Assembly: GCA_027073945.1 (NCBI GenBank)
Contig: JALTEL010000352.1
Coordinates: forward strand, 1 to 7,459
From: Caldifarciminota bacterium
GTDB lineage: Bacteria; WOR-3; Hydrothermia; UBA1063; CAJXJZ01
DNA length: 7,459 bases
Direction of reading: 5' to 3'
In this document: positions 1-6,255 of the stretch, in pieces
How the letters are laid out: each line of letters begins with the position of its first letter
Position numbering within the stretch: position 1 is the stretch's first letter
Position numbers and translations under genes: made by a program
Notes under the pieces: generated by a model
What the model was told of the DNA's origin: nothing
The model's database searches: none
The model's input: only the letters and a program-made list of their open reading frames with translations

Positions 1-152
1 ATTTTACATTTTCCACAAAGTCCTTTGCCCCCACAATCAGATCTCAAGATAATTCCATTTTCGGCCAGTACCTCCATTAAATTTTGGCCCTTCTGAGCTT
101 TAATAATTATGCCGTGAGAAAGGATTTTTATACTAATTTCCTTTTTGTCCAT
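1..152 (-). CDS. N-terminus of a [2Fe-2S] ferredoxin-domain corrinoid activator (RACo/RamA-like), cut by window edge
   Basis: Reading leftward from an ATG at 152-150 gives 50 codons that run off the window. The peptide starts MDKKEISIKI and has a plant/adrenodoxin-type ferredoxin cluster loop, C40-GGKGL-C46-GK-C49, i.e. Cys-x5-Cys-x2-Cys; the fourth cysteine would lie beyond the edge. This N-terminal domain and loop are typical of large (about 600-residue) proteins that use a [2Fe-2S] cluster and an ASKHA-type ATPase domain to reduce inactive Co(II) in corrinoid methyltransferase proteins back to Co(I). It sits 89 bp after the pterin-binding methyltransferase on the same strand, the expected place for an activator in an O-demethylase-type operon. 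A weak ribosome site (AAAGAG, 7 nt before ATG) fits the start. The ASKHA part is not visible, so an ordinary ferredoxin or another ferredoxin-fused enzyme remains possible. Confidence 0.75.
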   Translation of the reverse strand, partial: MDKKEISIKILSHGIIIKAQKGQNLMEVLAENGIILRSDCGGKGLCGKCK

Positions 153-241
153 ATTTTTACTCTTTATGTTAAATTTTTAAAAAAGAATCTAATCGTTCTA
201 TAACCCACAAGTCCTATTTACTGCCATCACGCAATAAAAAT

Positions 242-1042
242 TCATGCAATAATTTTCCCTTCTCTGACGCCTTTTAAATAATTCATACAGAAATCATCGT
301 TGCCCCTGATCATCTCAGCTGTTCTCAAGGCTGACATTAAATCCCTGTCTAAGGGATCTATAATTGCTGCATCAAGGCCATAGGCCATCAACATAACAAG
401 AAAGGATCTATTTATAATTCTCCTCTGGGGTAGCCCATAGGAGATATTTGAAAGTCCTACTATGGTATGGATTCCAGGAATTTCCTTCATGATTCTGGAT
501 ACTGCCTCTATAATCATAACCCCATTGGTATTGCTTACACCTAAAGGTTGTACTAAGGGATCAACAAAAATATTATCTCTTTTTATGCCTATTTTTTCCA
601 GTTCAGCTACAATCCTAAAAGCTCTATCAAATATCTCAGCGGGACTCTTTGGCATGCCCGGATCATCCATACATAAAGCTATGATCCTATAATCTTTCCC
701 TTTAAGAAATGGGATCATGGCTTCAAACCGCTCTTTTTCAAGACTTATAGAGTTAATCATGGGGCTCTTTTTGACCATGCCGCATGCCATCTCAAGAACT
801 TCGGGATCAGGGCTATCAATGCACAAAGGGAGATCTGTAACCATCTGAACTACTTCAAGAAGCCACTTAACATCTTCTTTTTCTTGGCCTATTCGGGCAC
901 CAGCATTTATGTCTATATAGTCTGCTCCAGCTTCAGTTTGTTTTTTTACATCGTTTTTAATATAAGTTGCATCCTTTGAAATCACAGCCTTCTGAACCTT
1001 TTCACGTGTTGTATTTATTCTTTCACCAACAACTGTAAACAT
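242..1042 (-). CDS. Pterin-binding methyltransferase, methyltetrahydrofolate:corrinoid type (MT2)
   Basis: A protein of about 266 residues of the dihydropteroate synthase-like TIM-barrel family to which AcsE, the pterin domain of MetH and the MtvA-type demethylase enzymes belong. Visible family signatures in order are an N-terminal VVGERIN segment, YIDINAGAR (about residues 43-51), LCIDSPDPEVLE (about 74-85), NSIS (about 97), FVDPLVQPLG (about 160) and the strongly diagnostic GLSNISYGLPQR (about 197-208), then IIDPLDRDLM near the end. No true dihydropteroate synthase signature or corrinoid domain is present, and the length is that of a stand-alone methyltransferase. Two adjacent ATGs occur at 1045 and 1042. 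The ribosome site AAGGGGG (1054-1048) is only 2 nt from the first and 5 nt from the second, so 1042 is preferred. It starts about 16 nt after the preceding gene, so the two are probably cotranscribed. The inferred role is transfer of the methyl group from the corrinoid protein to tetrahydrofolate. Confidence 0.9.
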   Translation of the reverse strand: MFTVVGERINTTREKVQKAVISKDATYIKNDVKKQTEAGADYIDINAGARIGQEKEDVKWLLEVVQMVTDLPLCIDSPDPEVLEMACGMVKKSPMINSISLEKERFEAMIPFLKGKDYRIIALCMDDPGMPKSPAEIFDRAFRIVAELEKIGIKRDNIFVDPLVQPLGVSNTNGVMIIEAVSRIMKEIPGIHTIVGLSNISYGLPQRRIINRSFLVMLMAYGLDAAIIDPLDRDLMSALRTAEMIRGNDDFCMNYLKGVREGKIIA

Positions 1043-1058
1043 CATTTCCCCCTTACAC

Positions 1059-1709
1059 TTAATTTTTATCTCTTAGCCAACACTTTTCTCTTACATTGCA
1101 AAACTTGCATACCAAGCCCACTTTTCTAGAAGTAAAACCTGGCCCTATACCAATCATACAGAAAACAGATTTAAATGGAGTGAGCACATTACTTTCATTT
1201 AAAGTCAATCCAATTTTTTCCAAATCAAGAATTGAGCAAAGATTTTTCTGATCGGACAAAGGCCAGCTTTCAAGATAACCTGGGCTTATATAAGCACTTA
1301 CACCCAAACCTCTCTTTACCGATTCTTCCTCTGCTAAGTTTTTAATATAATCTCCTGCTTTCAAAATGGCTAAAATACTTACACAATCTGTAAGATACGC
1401 TTCAAGAAACTTTCCATTTTTGTTCAACCTTTTTATCCTTTCTTCAAACCGAGTGCCTATGGTATAAGCAGAAATAAGGGCCTTTTCTGCCCCTTTCATA
1501 AAAATTGAGTGGTGGCCTACATTTAGGGTAATATTATTACTTTCTCTTTTAAGCAAAACAATACCTTTAGCTATATCTACTTTTGAAACATCTACCCAAG
1601 AATACATTCCAGTAACGTTTATAAGTTGACCAATGGTCTCAATAATATCTTCAGCCTTTATATAAACGAGGGCAGGGACATTTTTACCCCCTATAAATAG
1701 TTTCAACAA
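1059..1709 (-). CDS. MetH activation-domain-like protein, putative corrinoid reactivation factor
   Basis: A protein of about 216 residues resembling the stand-alone 'B12-dependent methionine synthase activation domain' proteins found in anaerobe methyltransferase clusters. The key stretch is SPGYLESWPLSDQ (142-154), followed by IGLTLNES (166-173), TPFKSVFCMIGIGPG (177-191) and a C-terminal C201-x2-C204-x5-C210 cluster. In MetH the activation domain binds S-adenosylmethionine for reductive remethylation of cob(II)alamin; in these short proteins the Cys tail could hold an Fe-S cluster (inference). The start is unusual. No ATG or GTG lies between the in-frame stop at 1718-1716 and the conserved region, so translation must use TTG at 1709 or 1706, both with a poor ribosome site. 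A strong GGGGG ribosome-like site at 1691-1687 serves only an out-of-frame ATG. The neighbouring MT2 and ferredoxin activator genes support a role in corrinoid upkeep. The family is fairly clear; the exact function is not. Confidence 0.75.
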   Translation of the reverse strand: MLKLFIGGKNVPALVYIKAEDIIETIGQLINVTGMYSWVDVSKVDIAKGIVLLKRESNNITLNVGHHSIFMKGAEKALISAYTIGTRFEERIKRLNKNGKFLEAYLTDCVSILAILKAGDYIKNLAEEESVKRGLGVSAYISPGYLESWPLSDQKNLCSILDLEKIGLTLNESNVLTPFKSVFCMIGIGPGFTSRKVGLVCKFCNVREKCWLRDKN

Positions 1710-1764
1710 CTTCTTTTAAGGAAATTTTAACTGCAAACCCGAATGTTTTATCTATGGAGTTCAA
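1684..1764 (-). other. Short upstream ORF overlapping the start of the MetH-activation-like gene
   Basis: A 26-codon ORF starts at TTG 1764, preceded by AAAAAGAGAA, and ends at TAA 1686-1684. It overlaps the first codons of the following gene in another reading frame. The peptide ends in SLKEVVETIYRG. Removing one G from the five-G run at 1691-1687 would join it in frame to the following gene (…YRGKNVPALVYIK…). It may be a translational-coupling leader, a true N-terminus separated by a frameshift or sequencing error, or chance. The following protein already has normal family length from its TTG start, which argues against a needed extension. Confidence 0.2.
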
Positions 1765-1792
1765 TATTTCTCTTTTTAATAATCATACAAAT

Positions 1793-1820
1793 TCAACTAT
1801 TCACATGCATTGATAGTTAA
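1793..1820. repeat. Imperfect inverted repeat, possible operator or RNA hairpin
   Basis: TCAACTAT (1793-1800) and ATAGTTAA (1813-1820) form 8-bp arms with one mismatch, which is a G-U pair if transcribed, around a 12-nt centre. It sits about 90 bp upstream of the MetH-activation-like gene. The arms are AT-rich and could be chance, but a dyad in the only long gap of the cluster is a reasonable protein-binding or hairpin candidate. Confidence 0.25.
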
Positions 1821-1876
1821 CCTTCCCTAATTCGAACAATAAGTATCTGTTGTAATAAGGTTTATTTTTCAAAAAC

Positions 1877-1942
1877 TTAAAGCACAAAATCTTTGGAATC
1901 GCGTAAAGGCTCAATATACTTTTCCCCCGAATAGTAATTCAT
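1877..1942 (-). pseudogene. 21-residue ORF, possible remnant of a lost gene
   Basis: An ATG at 1942, 16 nt after the regulator stop codon, opens a 21-residue frame that begins MNYYSGEKYIEPLRD and ends at TAA 1879-1877. The string SGEKYIEPLRD has the look of a normal protein N-terminus. It loosely recalls the (T/S)GEEYIESLRD start common in the 4-hydroxyphenylacetate 3-hydroxylase flavoprotein family, though this is from memory and too short to prove. No clear continuation appears in the other frames downstream and there is no good ribosome site. It may be the decayed start of a deleted enzyme, a small protein, or chance. Confidence 0.2.
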
Positions 1943-1957
1943 CTAAATATTACTTGA

Positions 1958-2500
1958 CTAGAATTTGGGCGGGCTTATTATGAGGTAAAATTTGCACTCA
2001 TGATTTTGAACGTTGTAAAGTCGGTGCGGAACCGAGCTATCAAAATAAAGGCTGTCACCTTTTTCTAGCTCTATTAAATCCTCACCTATTTGGACTTGCA
2101 TTGCACCTTCCAAAATTATTAGACATTCTTCACCAGAATGACTCATGGGTTCCTTGCTTGTGGCCCCACCTTTACCAAGAAATCCGATCATAATTCCCAT
2201 TTTTTTCTTGGGATTAGAATGGATTATATCATATCTCAGTTTTGCATCAGAGAACAAAACTGTTCGCCATTCATTTTTTTTGACCTTCATAGTTGGTTTG
2301 TCATAGTCTTCCATAACAAAATAAAAGAGGGGGACACCTAGGGTAACCGCTATCTTGCGTAGCGTAGATAACGAAGGATCAACTTTTGACGTCTCGATCT
2401 GGCTCAAGAGGCTGGCCGAAATATTCGACTTAGCTGCTACCTTGCGAAGTGATAAACCTTTCTTCTCTCTCAGCTTACGTACGCGCATGCCTACATTCAT
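1958..2500 (-). CDS. XRE-family HTH regulator with C-terminal cupin domain
   Basis: A 180-residue cytoplasmic transcription factor. Residues 4-60 form a classic XRE/Cro-C1 helix-turn-helix: RVRKLREKKGLSLRKVAAKS, then ISASLLSQIETSKVDPSLSTL as turn and recognition helix, then LGVPLFYFV. Residues about 105-176 are a cupin_2 barrel with HSGEECLIILEG (121-132) as motif 1 and GDSLYFDSSVPHR (148-160) as motif 2; H121, E125 and H159 are candidate metal or ligand contacts. Length and layout match the SinR/PuuR-like XRE-cupin family, which senses small molecules and usually controls neighbouring catabolic genes. The ATG at 2500 has GGGGAG (2515-2510) 9 nt upstream. It sits in the middle of the methyltransferase cluster on the same strand, so it probably controls this cluster; whether it activates or represses is not visible. 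Confidence 0.92.
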   Translation of the reverse strand: MNVGMRVRKLREKKGLSLRKVAAKSNISASLLSQIETSKVDPSLSTLRKIAVTLGVPLFYFVMEDYDKPTMKVKKNEWRTVLFSDAKLRYDIIHSNPKKKMGIMIGFLGKGGATSKEPMSHSGEECLIILEGAMQVQIGEDLIELEKGDSLYFDSSVPHRLYNVQNHECKFYLIISPPKF

Positions 2501-2509
2501 AATAATTTG

Positions 2510-2544
2510 CTCCCCAATATCAATATTATTAAGAGGGAATATTC
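2510..2544 (-). promoter_or_regulatory. Ribosome site and two small palindromes upstream of the regulator gene
   Basis: The 86-bp spacer between the corrinoid gene and the regulator holds the regulator's GGGGAG ribosome site (2515-2510), the dyad AATAT-CA-ATATT (2516-2527) and the perfect 8-bp palindrome GAATATTC (2537-2544). Dyads of this size directly upstream of an XRE gene are plausible autoregulatory operators. The AT-rich background makes short palindromes common, and I found no convincing -35/-10 pair. Confidence 0.3.
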
Positions 2545-2586
2545 TACCTTCTTATACTATTTCACATCATAATACCTATTTGCTAC

Positions 2587-3204
2587 TCAAATCTCCAGAA
2601 GTCGCCGTGCAACTTTGACTGCAGCGGCAGCATCAAGAGCAAACCCATCAGCCCCGATTTTTTCAGCAAACTCCTGGGTTACAGGAGCTCCACCAACAAG
2701 AATCTTGGCATCGGGATGTTTGTCCTTTAAGGCACGGACCATTTTTTCCATGGCAAGCATAGTAGTTGTTAGTAACGCAGATAATCCGACCAGATCGGGC
2801 TTATGATACTCGTATGCCTCAATCAATTGGTCTTGTGATACATCAACGCCAAGGTCAATGACCTCGAAGCCATTTCCATTAAAGATCAATGCCACTAGGT
2901 TCTTGCCTACATCGTGGAGGTCTCCAGATACTGTTCCAATCATAAATTTACCAAGTTTTGTTACATTGGCCTCAACAAGTTTTGGCCCCAAATAGTCCAC
3001 TCCAGCTTGCATTGCCTTCGCTGCAATAAGCATCTCTGGAATAAATGCTTCACCACGAGAAAATGCGTCGCCTACCTCGCGCAGGCTTTTAATCATCACT
3101 TCAAGAAGCTCCTTGGCTTTATATCCTTCGGCCAACAGTACATTCAAAGAATCCTTAACGTCTTGGATTTGACCTTCTTTAATTGAGTCTCTCAACTTTT
3201 GCAT
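2587..3204 (-). CDS. Corrinoid (cobalamin-binding) methyltransfer protein, MtaC/MtbC/MtvC type
   Basis: A 205-residue methyl carrier with the standard two-part layout. Residues about 1-80 are the helical B12 'cap' domain (LLEVMIKSLREVGDAFSRGEAFIPEMLIAAKAM region). Residues about 86-205 are a Rossmann-like B12-binding domain with GTVSGDLHDVGKNLV, giving the D95-x-H97-x-x-G100 motif whose histidine is the lower axial ligand of cobalt, then S142-A-L144 and G171-G172 that line the nucleotide tail. Cobalt cycles between Co(I) and methyl-Co(III) as it carries the methyl group from MT1 to MT2. The frame is open up to a GTG at 3264 inside the preceding gene, but ATG 3204 has GGAG 7 nt upstream and gives the usual family length and N-terminus, so 3204 is chosen. 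It follows the URO-D-type methyltransferase by 26 nt, which implies cotranscription and a functional pair. Confidence 0.95.
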   Translation of the reverse strand: MQKLRDSIKEGQIQDVKDSLNVLLAEGYKAKELLEVMIKSLREVGDAFSRGEAFIPEMLIAAKAMQAGVDYLGPKLVEANVTKLGKFMIGTVSGDLHDVGKNLVALIFNGNGFEVIDLGVDVSQDQLIEAYEYHKPDLVGLSALLTTTMLAMEKMVRALKDKHPDAKILVGGAPVTQEFAEKIGADGFALDAAAAVKVARRLLEI

Positions 3205-3230
3205 ATATGCACTCCATACCAATTTCAAGT

Positions 3231-4382
3231 TTAAAGATCTTTCGATAGAGGGTAGTTTCCCCACTTACGAACAGAGTCATATAAAGCTAAAACATTTTCT
3301 TCTGGGACGTCGGCTTGAATATTGTGCACAGTACAAACCACTAAGCCACCACCTGGTGCCATTTCTCTTAATAAATGGCGCACTTCTTCTTCTACCTCAT
3401 TAACAGAGCCTGATGGCAAGACTTTCTGGGAGTCTACACCTCCCCAGAAAACTATATCTTTGCCATATTTTGCTTTAAGATCAGTAGGATCCATTCCTTT
3501 TGCAGTAATTTGCACGGGGTTCAGGATGTCAATACCTAAATCAATAAAATGTGGAATTAGACTCGACACGGCACCGCAGCAATGCCAAAATATTTTTGCT
3601 TTAGTCTTGCTTCGGATTAAATCAATAATCTTCTGCTGACGTGGCTTAACAAATTCCTCATAATCAGTCAAAGACATTAAAGTAGTTTGCTGCCCAGCGA
3701 GATCCCCACCCTGAATAATTACATCTAAATATTGCCCACAGACTGATAGGATGCGGTCTAAGAATTTCATATGCAAGTTTAAGGTTTTATCAAGTAGGGC
3801 ATGGACAAAATCTTTATTTAATGCCATGTCCATGTAGAATTGCTCCATACCTCGTAGCTTCCAAGCCCTTTCATACCATGTTTCCCAAGCAAAATCGCCA
3901 ACTACTGCATACTGGTTTTCCTCATAGAGCTTCTTGGCACGTTCTTCAACACCTTCCAGATATCCTGGATCAAGAGGGTCAGGCCAGGAATATATTTCCA
4001 AATCTTCTATGCTTGAGTTTACCAAAGGGCTATCGACCAAGTTATAATATAATGTTGTTGGAGTTTTGATGAATCCGCAACCCCATTCATCTTTTACATA
4101 AGAATTACCTCCTCTATCCACAGGAGCGAATTTCCAAGATTTTGGTTTTCCTATATGTACATAACGCGTATCGACCTTAAGGCGTTTTAAAATGTCTTCT
4201 TCGGGATCTACAGTCTGACGTAACCAGTCAAAAACTTCGCGTGTGCGGTTTATACCCAACAGCTTAAGCAGTTTATTATAAGTAATAACTGAAATAGTTG
4301 TTACCCACCCCCCTAAATCCAAAGGAACTCGATCTGGTTCTTCATGGTTTAGCGAAGTCAAAACACGCTCTTTTGAATTCAT
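3231..4382 (-). CDS. Uroporphyrinogen decarboxylase-superfamily methyltransferase (probable MT1)
   Basis: A 383-residue cytoplasmic enzyme. The start MNSKERVLTSLNHEEPDRVP is typical of the MtaA/MtbA/CmuA/MtvB-like branch of the URO-D superfamily and not of haem-pathway HemE. The TIM barrel carries a probable zinc site: H267-C268-C269-G (the H-x-C motif) and C350 in GGGLVVCTVHNIQ, spaced as in the zinc methyltransferases. The segments IIQGGDLAGQQTTLMS (223-237), FWGGVDSQKVLPSG (312-325) and HNIQADVPEENV (353-364) are typical of family members encoded with corrinoid proteins. With its own corrinoid protein directly downstream and a separate pterin methyltransferase in the cluster, it most likely takes the methyl group from the imported substrate, as the MT1 of vanillate-type demethylases does. 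The substrate is unknown. ATG 4382 has a strong AAAGGAG site about 6 nt upstream. Confidence 0.9.
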   Translation of the reverse strand: MNSKERVLTSLNHEEPDRVPLDLGGWVTTISVITYNKLLKLLGINRTREVFDWLRQTVDPEEDILKRLKVDTRYVHIGKPKSWKFAPVDRGGNSYVKDEWGCGFIKTPTTLYYNLVDSPLVNSSIEDLEIYSWPDPLDPGYLEGVEERAKKLYEENQYAVVGDFAWETWYERAWKLRGMEQFYMDMALNKDFVHALLDKTLNLHMKFLDRILSVCGQYLDVIIQGGDLAGQQTTLMSLTDYEEFVKPRQQKIIDLIRSKTKAKIFWHCCGAVSSLIPHFIDLGIDILNPVQITAKGMDPTDLKAKYGKDIVFWGGVDSQKVLPSGSVNEVEEEVRHLLREMAPGGGLVVCTVHNIQADVPEENVLALYDSVRKWGNYPLSKDL

Positions 4383-4425
4383 TTTATCTCCTTTACTTTA
4401 CTATGAGTTAACTAATTTTATTTGA

Positions 4426-5709
4426 CTAACCAAAAACCACCTTTGGCAACCATAAAACTATTTGAGGTAAAAATGTTATCAATCCTAATGAAATAAGTAA
4501 AGGCACAAGGAAAGGTAAAACAGCTTTTGTCACTCTAGAAACAGGCATACCGGAAAGATCAGACAAAATATATAACCCAACACCAAAAGGTGGGGTCAGG
4601 AATCCTATACACACATTAAGTACTTCAACTACACCCCAGTGAATCATGTTTATCTGGAATTCATGAAGTACTGGCAAGATCATTGGTGTAAAAACCAAAA
4701 TGATTGCACAGATATCAAAAAAGCAACCTGAGATTAAGAACACTATATTCAGTATTACAAGTACTACCCACTGCTGGTTTGTTGCACCAATTATCATATC
4801 CCGTATCATTATAGGAATATTTTCCATTGTTACAATCCATCCAAAAACTGATGCTGCTCCCATAATTACTAAAATGAGAGCAGTAGTCACTGCTGATTCG
4901 ACAACCATTGGCAATAGTTGTCCTATTTTTAAGGTCTTGTAAACAAAAAAGGAAATAAAAAAAGCATAAACAACAGCTACTACCGCTGCTTCGGTTGGAG
5001 TAAAGATACCAGAAATAATGCCACCCAAGATTATTACAGGTGTGAGCAAAGCAAAAAACGACTTCTTAAAACTACCCCATATGGCTTTAAAGGAAGCACG
5101 ATGCAAGTCTCGAGGGTAATCACGTTTAATTGAATAAAAATAAACGGTAGCCATAATACCCAATCCCATAACCACACCAGGTATGGCCCCACCGACGAAC
5201 AATCGTCCCACCGATTGTTCCGCGATCATTCCATATAGGATCATCTGGATACTAGGTGGCATGATCGGTCCAATAATTGAACTGGCACCAGTTACCGCAA
5301 CTGAAAAATCTTTGTCAAACCCTGCCCTGGTCATCATGGGTATCTCGATTTTGCCAAGACCGGCTGTATCCGCAGTAATTGATCCTGACATACCAGCAAA
5401 AATCATTGAAGCAACCACATTGACATGGCCTAAGGACCCGCGAATATGCCCTACTAAATTGCGGGCGAAACCAAACATGTCCTCCGAAATTCGACCAGTG
5501 TTCATAATATCAGCGGCCAAAATATAAAGAGGCAATGCTAAAAGAGGAAATGTTTCCAAACTACCAACCATACGATGGGCTAGAATAATCATCGGAATAT
5601 GCTTTAAAAACAAGATGTAACCTAAACATGAAAGCAGAAGAGAGAATACTACAGGAACTCCGATGGCCATTAAAACTAATAACATGGTTATTAGGATCAG
5701 ACCATTCAC
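4426..5709 (-). CDS. dctM: TRAP transporter large membrane subunit DctM
   Basis: A 427-residue integral membrane protein, the ion-coupled transport channel of a TRAP importer. Family hallmarks include GMSGSITADTAGLGKIEIP (about 106-124), IIGPIMPPSIQMILYG (about 145-160), SGIFTPTEAAVVAVVYA (about 233-249) and GFLTPPFGVGLYIL (about 369-382), spread over roughly a dozen hydrophobic segments. The frame is open back to 5844, but that extension would be dctQ coding DNA read in another frame. GTG 5709-5707 overlaps the dctQ stop as GTGA, has AGG about 8 nt upstream, and gives the normal N-terminus (NGLILITMLLVLMAIGVPV) and family length. The GTGA overlap indicates translational coupling to dctQ. The substrate cannot be read from this subunit. 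Confidence 0.96.
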   Translation of the reverse strand: MNGLILITMLLVLMAIGVPVVFSLLLSCLGYILFLKHIPMIILAHRMVGSLETFPLLALPLYILAADIMNTGRISEDMFGFARNLVGHIRGSLGHVNVVASMIFAGMSGSITADTAGLGKIEIPMMTRAGFDKDFSVAVTGASSIIGPIMPPSIQMILYGMIAEQSVGRLFVGGAIPGVVMGLGIMATVYFYSIKRDYPRDLHRASFKAIWGSFKKSFFALLTPVIILGGIISGIFTPTEAAVVAVVYAFFISFFVYKTLKIGQLLPMVVESAVTTALILVIMGAASVFGWIVTMENIPIMIRDMIIGATNQQWVVLVILNIVFLISGCFFDICAIILVFTPMILPVLHEFQINMIHWGVVEVLNVCIGFLTPPFGVGLYILSDLSGMPVSRVTKAVLPFLVPLLISLGLITFLPQIVLWLPKVVFG

Positions 5710-6221
5710 AACACACACCTGCCTTCCAGCTTTTTCTCTTTTTTTCGAATAAGGAGTTGTTTTTTCCGGAAAAGATCTAAAAATTGTTGGATTTGGTAAA
5801 AAAGCATCACGGCAAAACCCATTAATAATGCGTAACCAAAACAAGCTTCACTAATTCGGAGTGCAGGTGTAGTATTACTGGCCAGATAACCGGTCAGCTT
5901 ATAACTTTGCCAAATCATAACCACTAAAATAATTAATACTAAAAAGCTGCTTAAAACTTTCATGTAGAAGGAGTATTGAGGAGGGAATATGTCACGGACA
6001 ACAATGATGCATACGTTTTTATCCTCGCGAACTAAGATGGCTCCACCCAGAAAAGTCATCCAGATTAATCCAAGAATTGTAACTTCCTCTGACCAGAAAA
6101 GTGGTGTGTTAAATAGATAGCGAAAAATCACGCCAACAAATAAAATTATAACGATGGAAACCATGATAAAGCCTAATGCCCAATCCAAAATTTTCGCAAC
6201 AATCTTATTTAAAACCGCCAT
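5706..6221 (-). CDS. dctQ: TRAP transporter small membrane subunit DctQ
   Basis: A 171-residue membrane protein with four hydrophobic segments (about 13-32, 48-65, 87-106 and 126-147). It carries the DctQ signature FRYLFNTPLFWSEEVTILGLIWMTFLGG (about 33-60) between the first two. DctQ stabilises and assists DctM in sodium- or proton-driven uptake. The basic tail (FRKKQLLIRKKEKKLEG) should face the cytoplasm. The frame is open to a GTG at 6245 with no ribosome site. ATG 6221 has GGAGG (6239-6235) but at a long spacing of 13 nt; it fits the family N-terminus better and is preferred. It follows dctP after a stem-loop and overlaps dctM. Confidence 0.92.
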   Translation of the reverse strand: MAVLNKIVAKILDWALGFIMVSIVIILFVGVIFRYLFNTPLFWSEEVTILGLIWMTFLGGAILVREDKNVCIIVVRDIFPPQYSFYMKVLSSFLVLIILVVMIWQSYKLTGYLASNTTPALRISEACFGYALLMGFAVMLFYQIQQFLDLFRKKQLLIRKKEKKLEGRCVL

Positions 6222-6255
6222 TGAAAATGAATATCCTCCATACACGAAAGCATAC

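Larger units (their letters stand above)
1710..1957. other. 248-bp intergenic stretch without a complete gene
   Basis: This is the longest non-coding gap inside the minus-strand cluster, between the regulator stop and the MetH-activation-like gene. It is very AT-rich and has stops in all minus frames. It contains a 21-codon ORF just after the regulator (1942-1877), a near-perfect 8-bp inverted repeat at 1793-1820, and the short upstream ORF at 1764-1684. I see no convincing sigma-70 promoter, U-tract terminator, tRNA or cobalamin riboswitch. It could carry an unrecognised promoter for the three downstream genes, or be the scar of a lost gene. Confidence 0.5.

Noticed and set aside
182..205. 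Possible terminator between the MT2 gene and the ferredoxin-type activator (AGAA…TTCT followed by six Ts on the minus strand)
   Set aside because: The stem is only 4 bp with an 8-nt loop, too weak to call.
3205..3264. Longer corrinoid-protein start at GTG 3264
   Set aside because: It overlaps the preceding gene by 34 nt, lacks a ribosome site, and ATG 3204 with GGAG upstream gives the usual family N-terminus.
462..5527. Several plus-strand open frames of 60-115 codons opposite the minus-strand genes
   Set aside because: They lie antisense to well-supported family genes, have no protein-like motifs or ribosome sites, and are shadows of coding structure.
5710..5844. Longer dctM start giving 45 extra residues
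   Set aside because: The extension is dctQ coding DNA in another frame, has no hydrophobic or family character, and the GTGA junction at 5709-5706 gives normal length with a nearby ribosome site.
6222..6245. Longer dctQ start at GTG 6245
   Set aside because: No ribosome site precedes it and the eight extra residues do not fit the family; ATG 6221 is preferred, though its GGAGG spacing is long.
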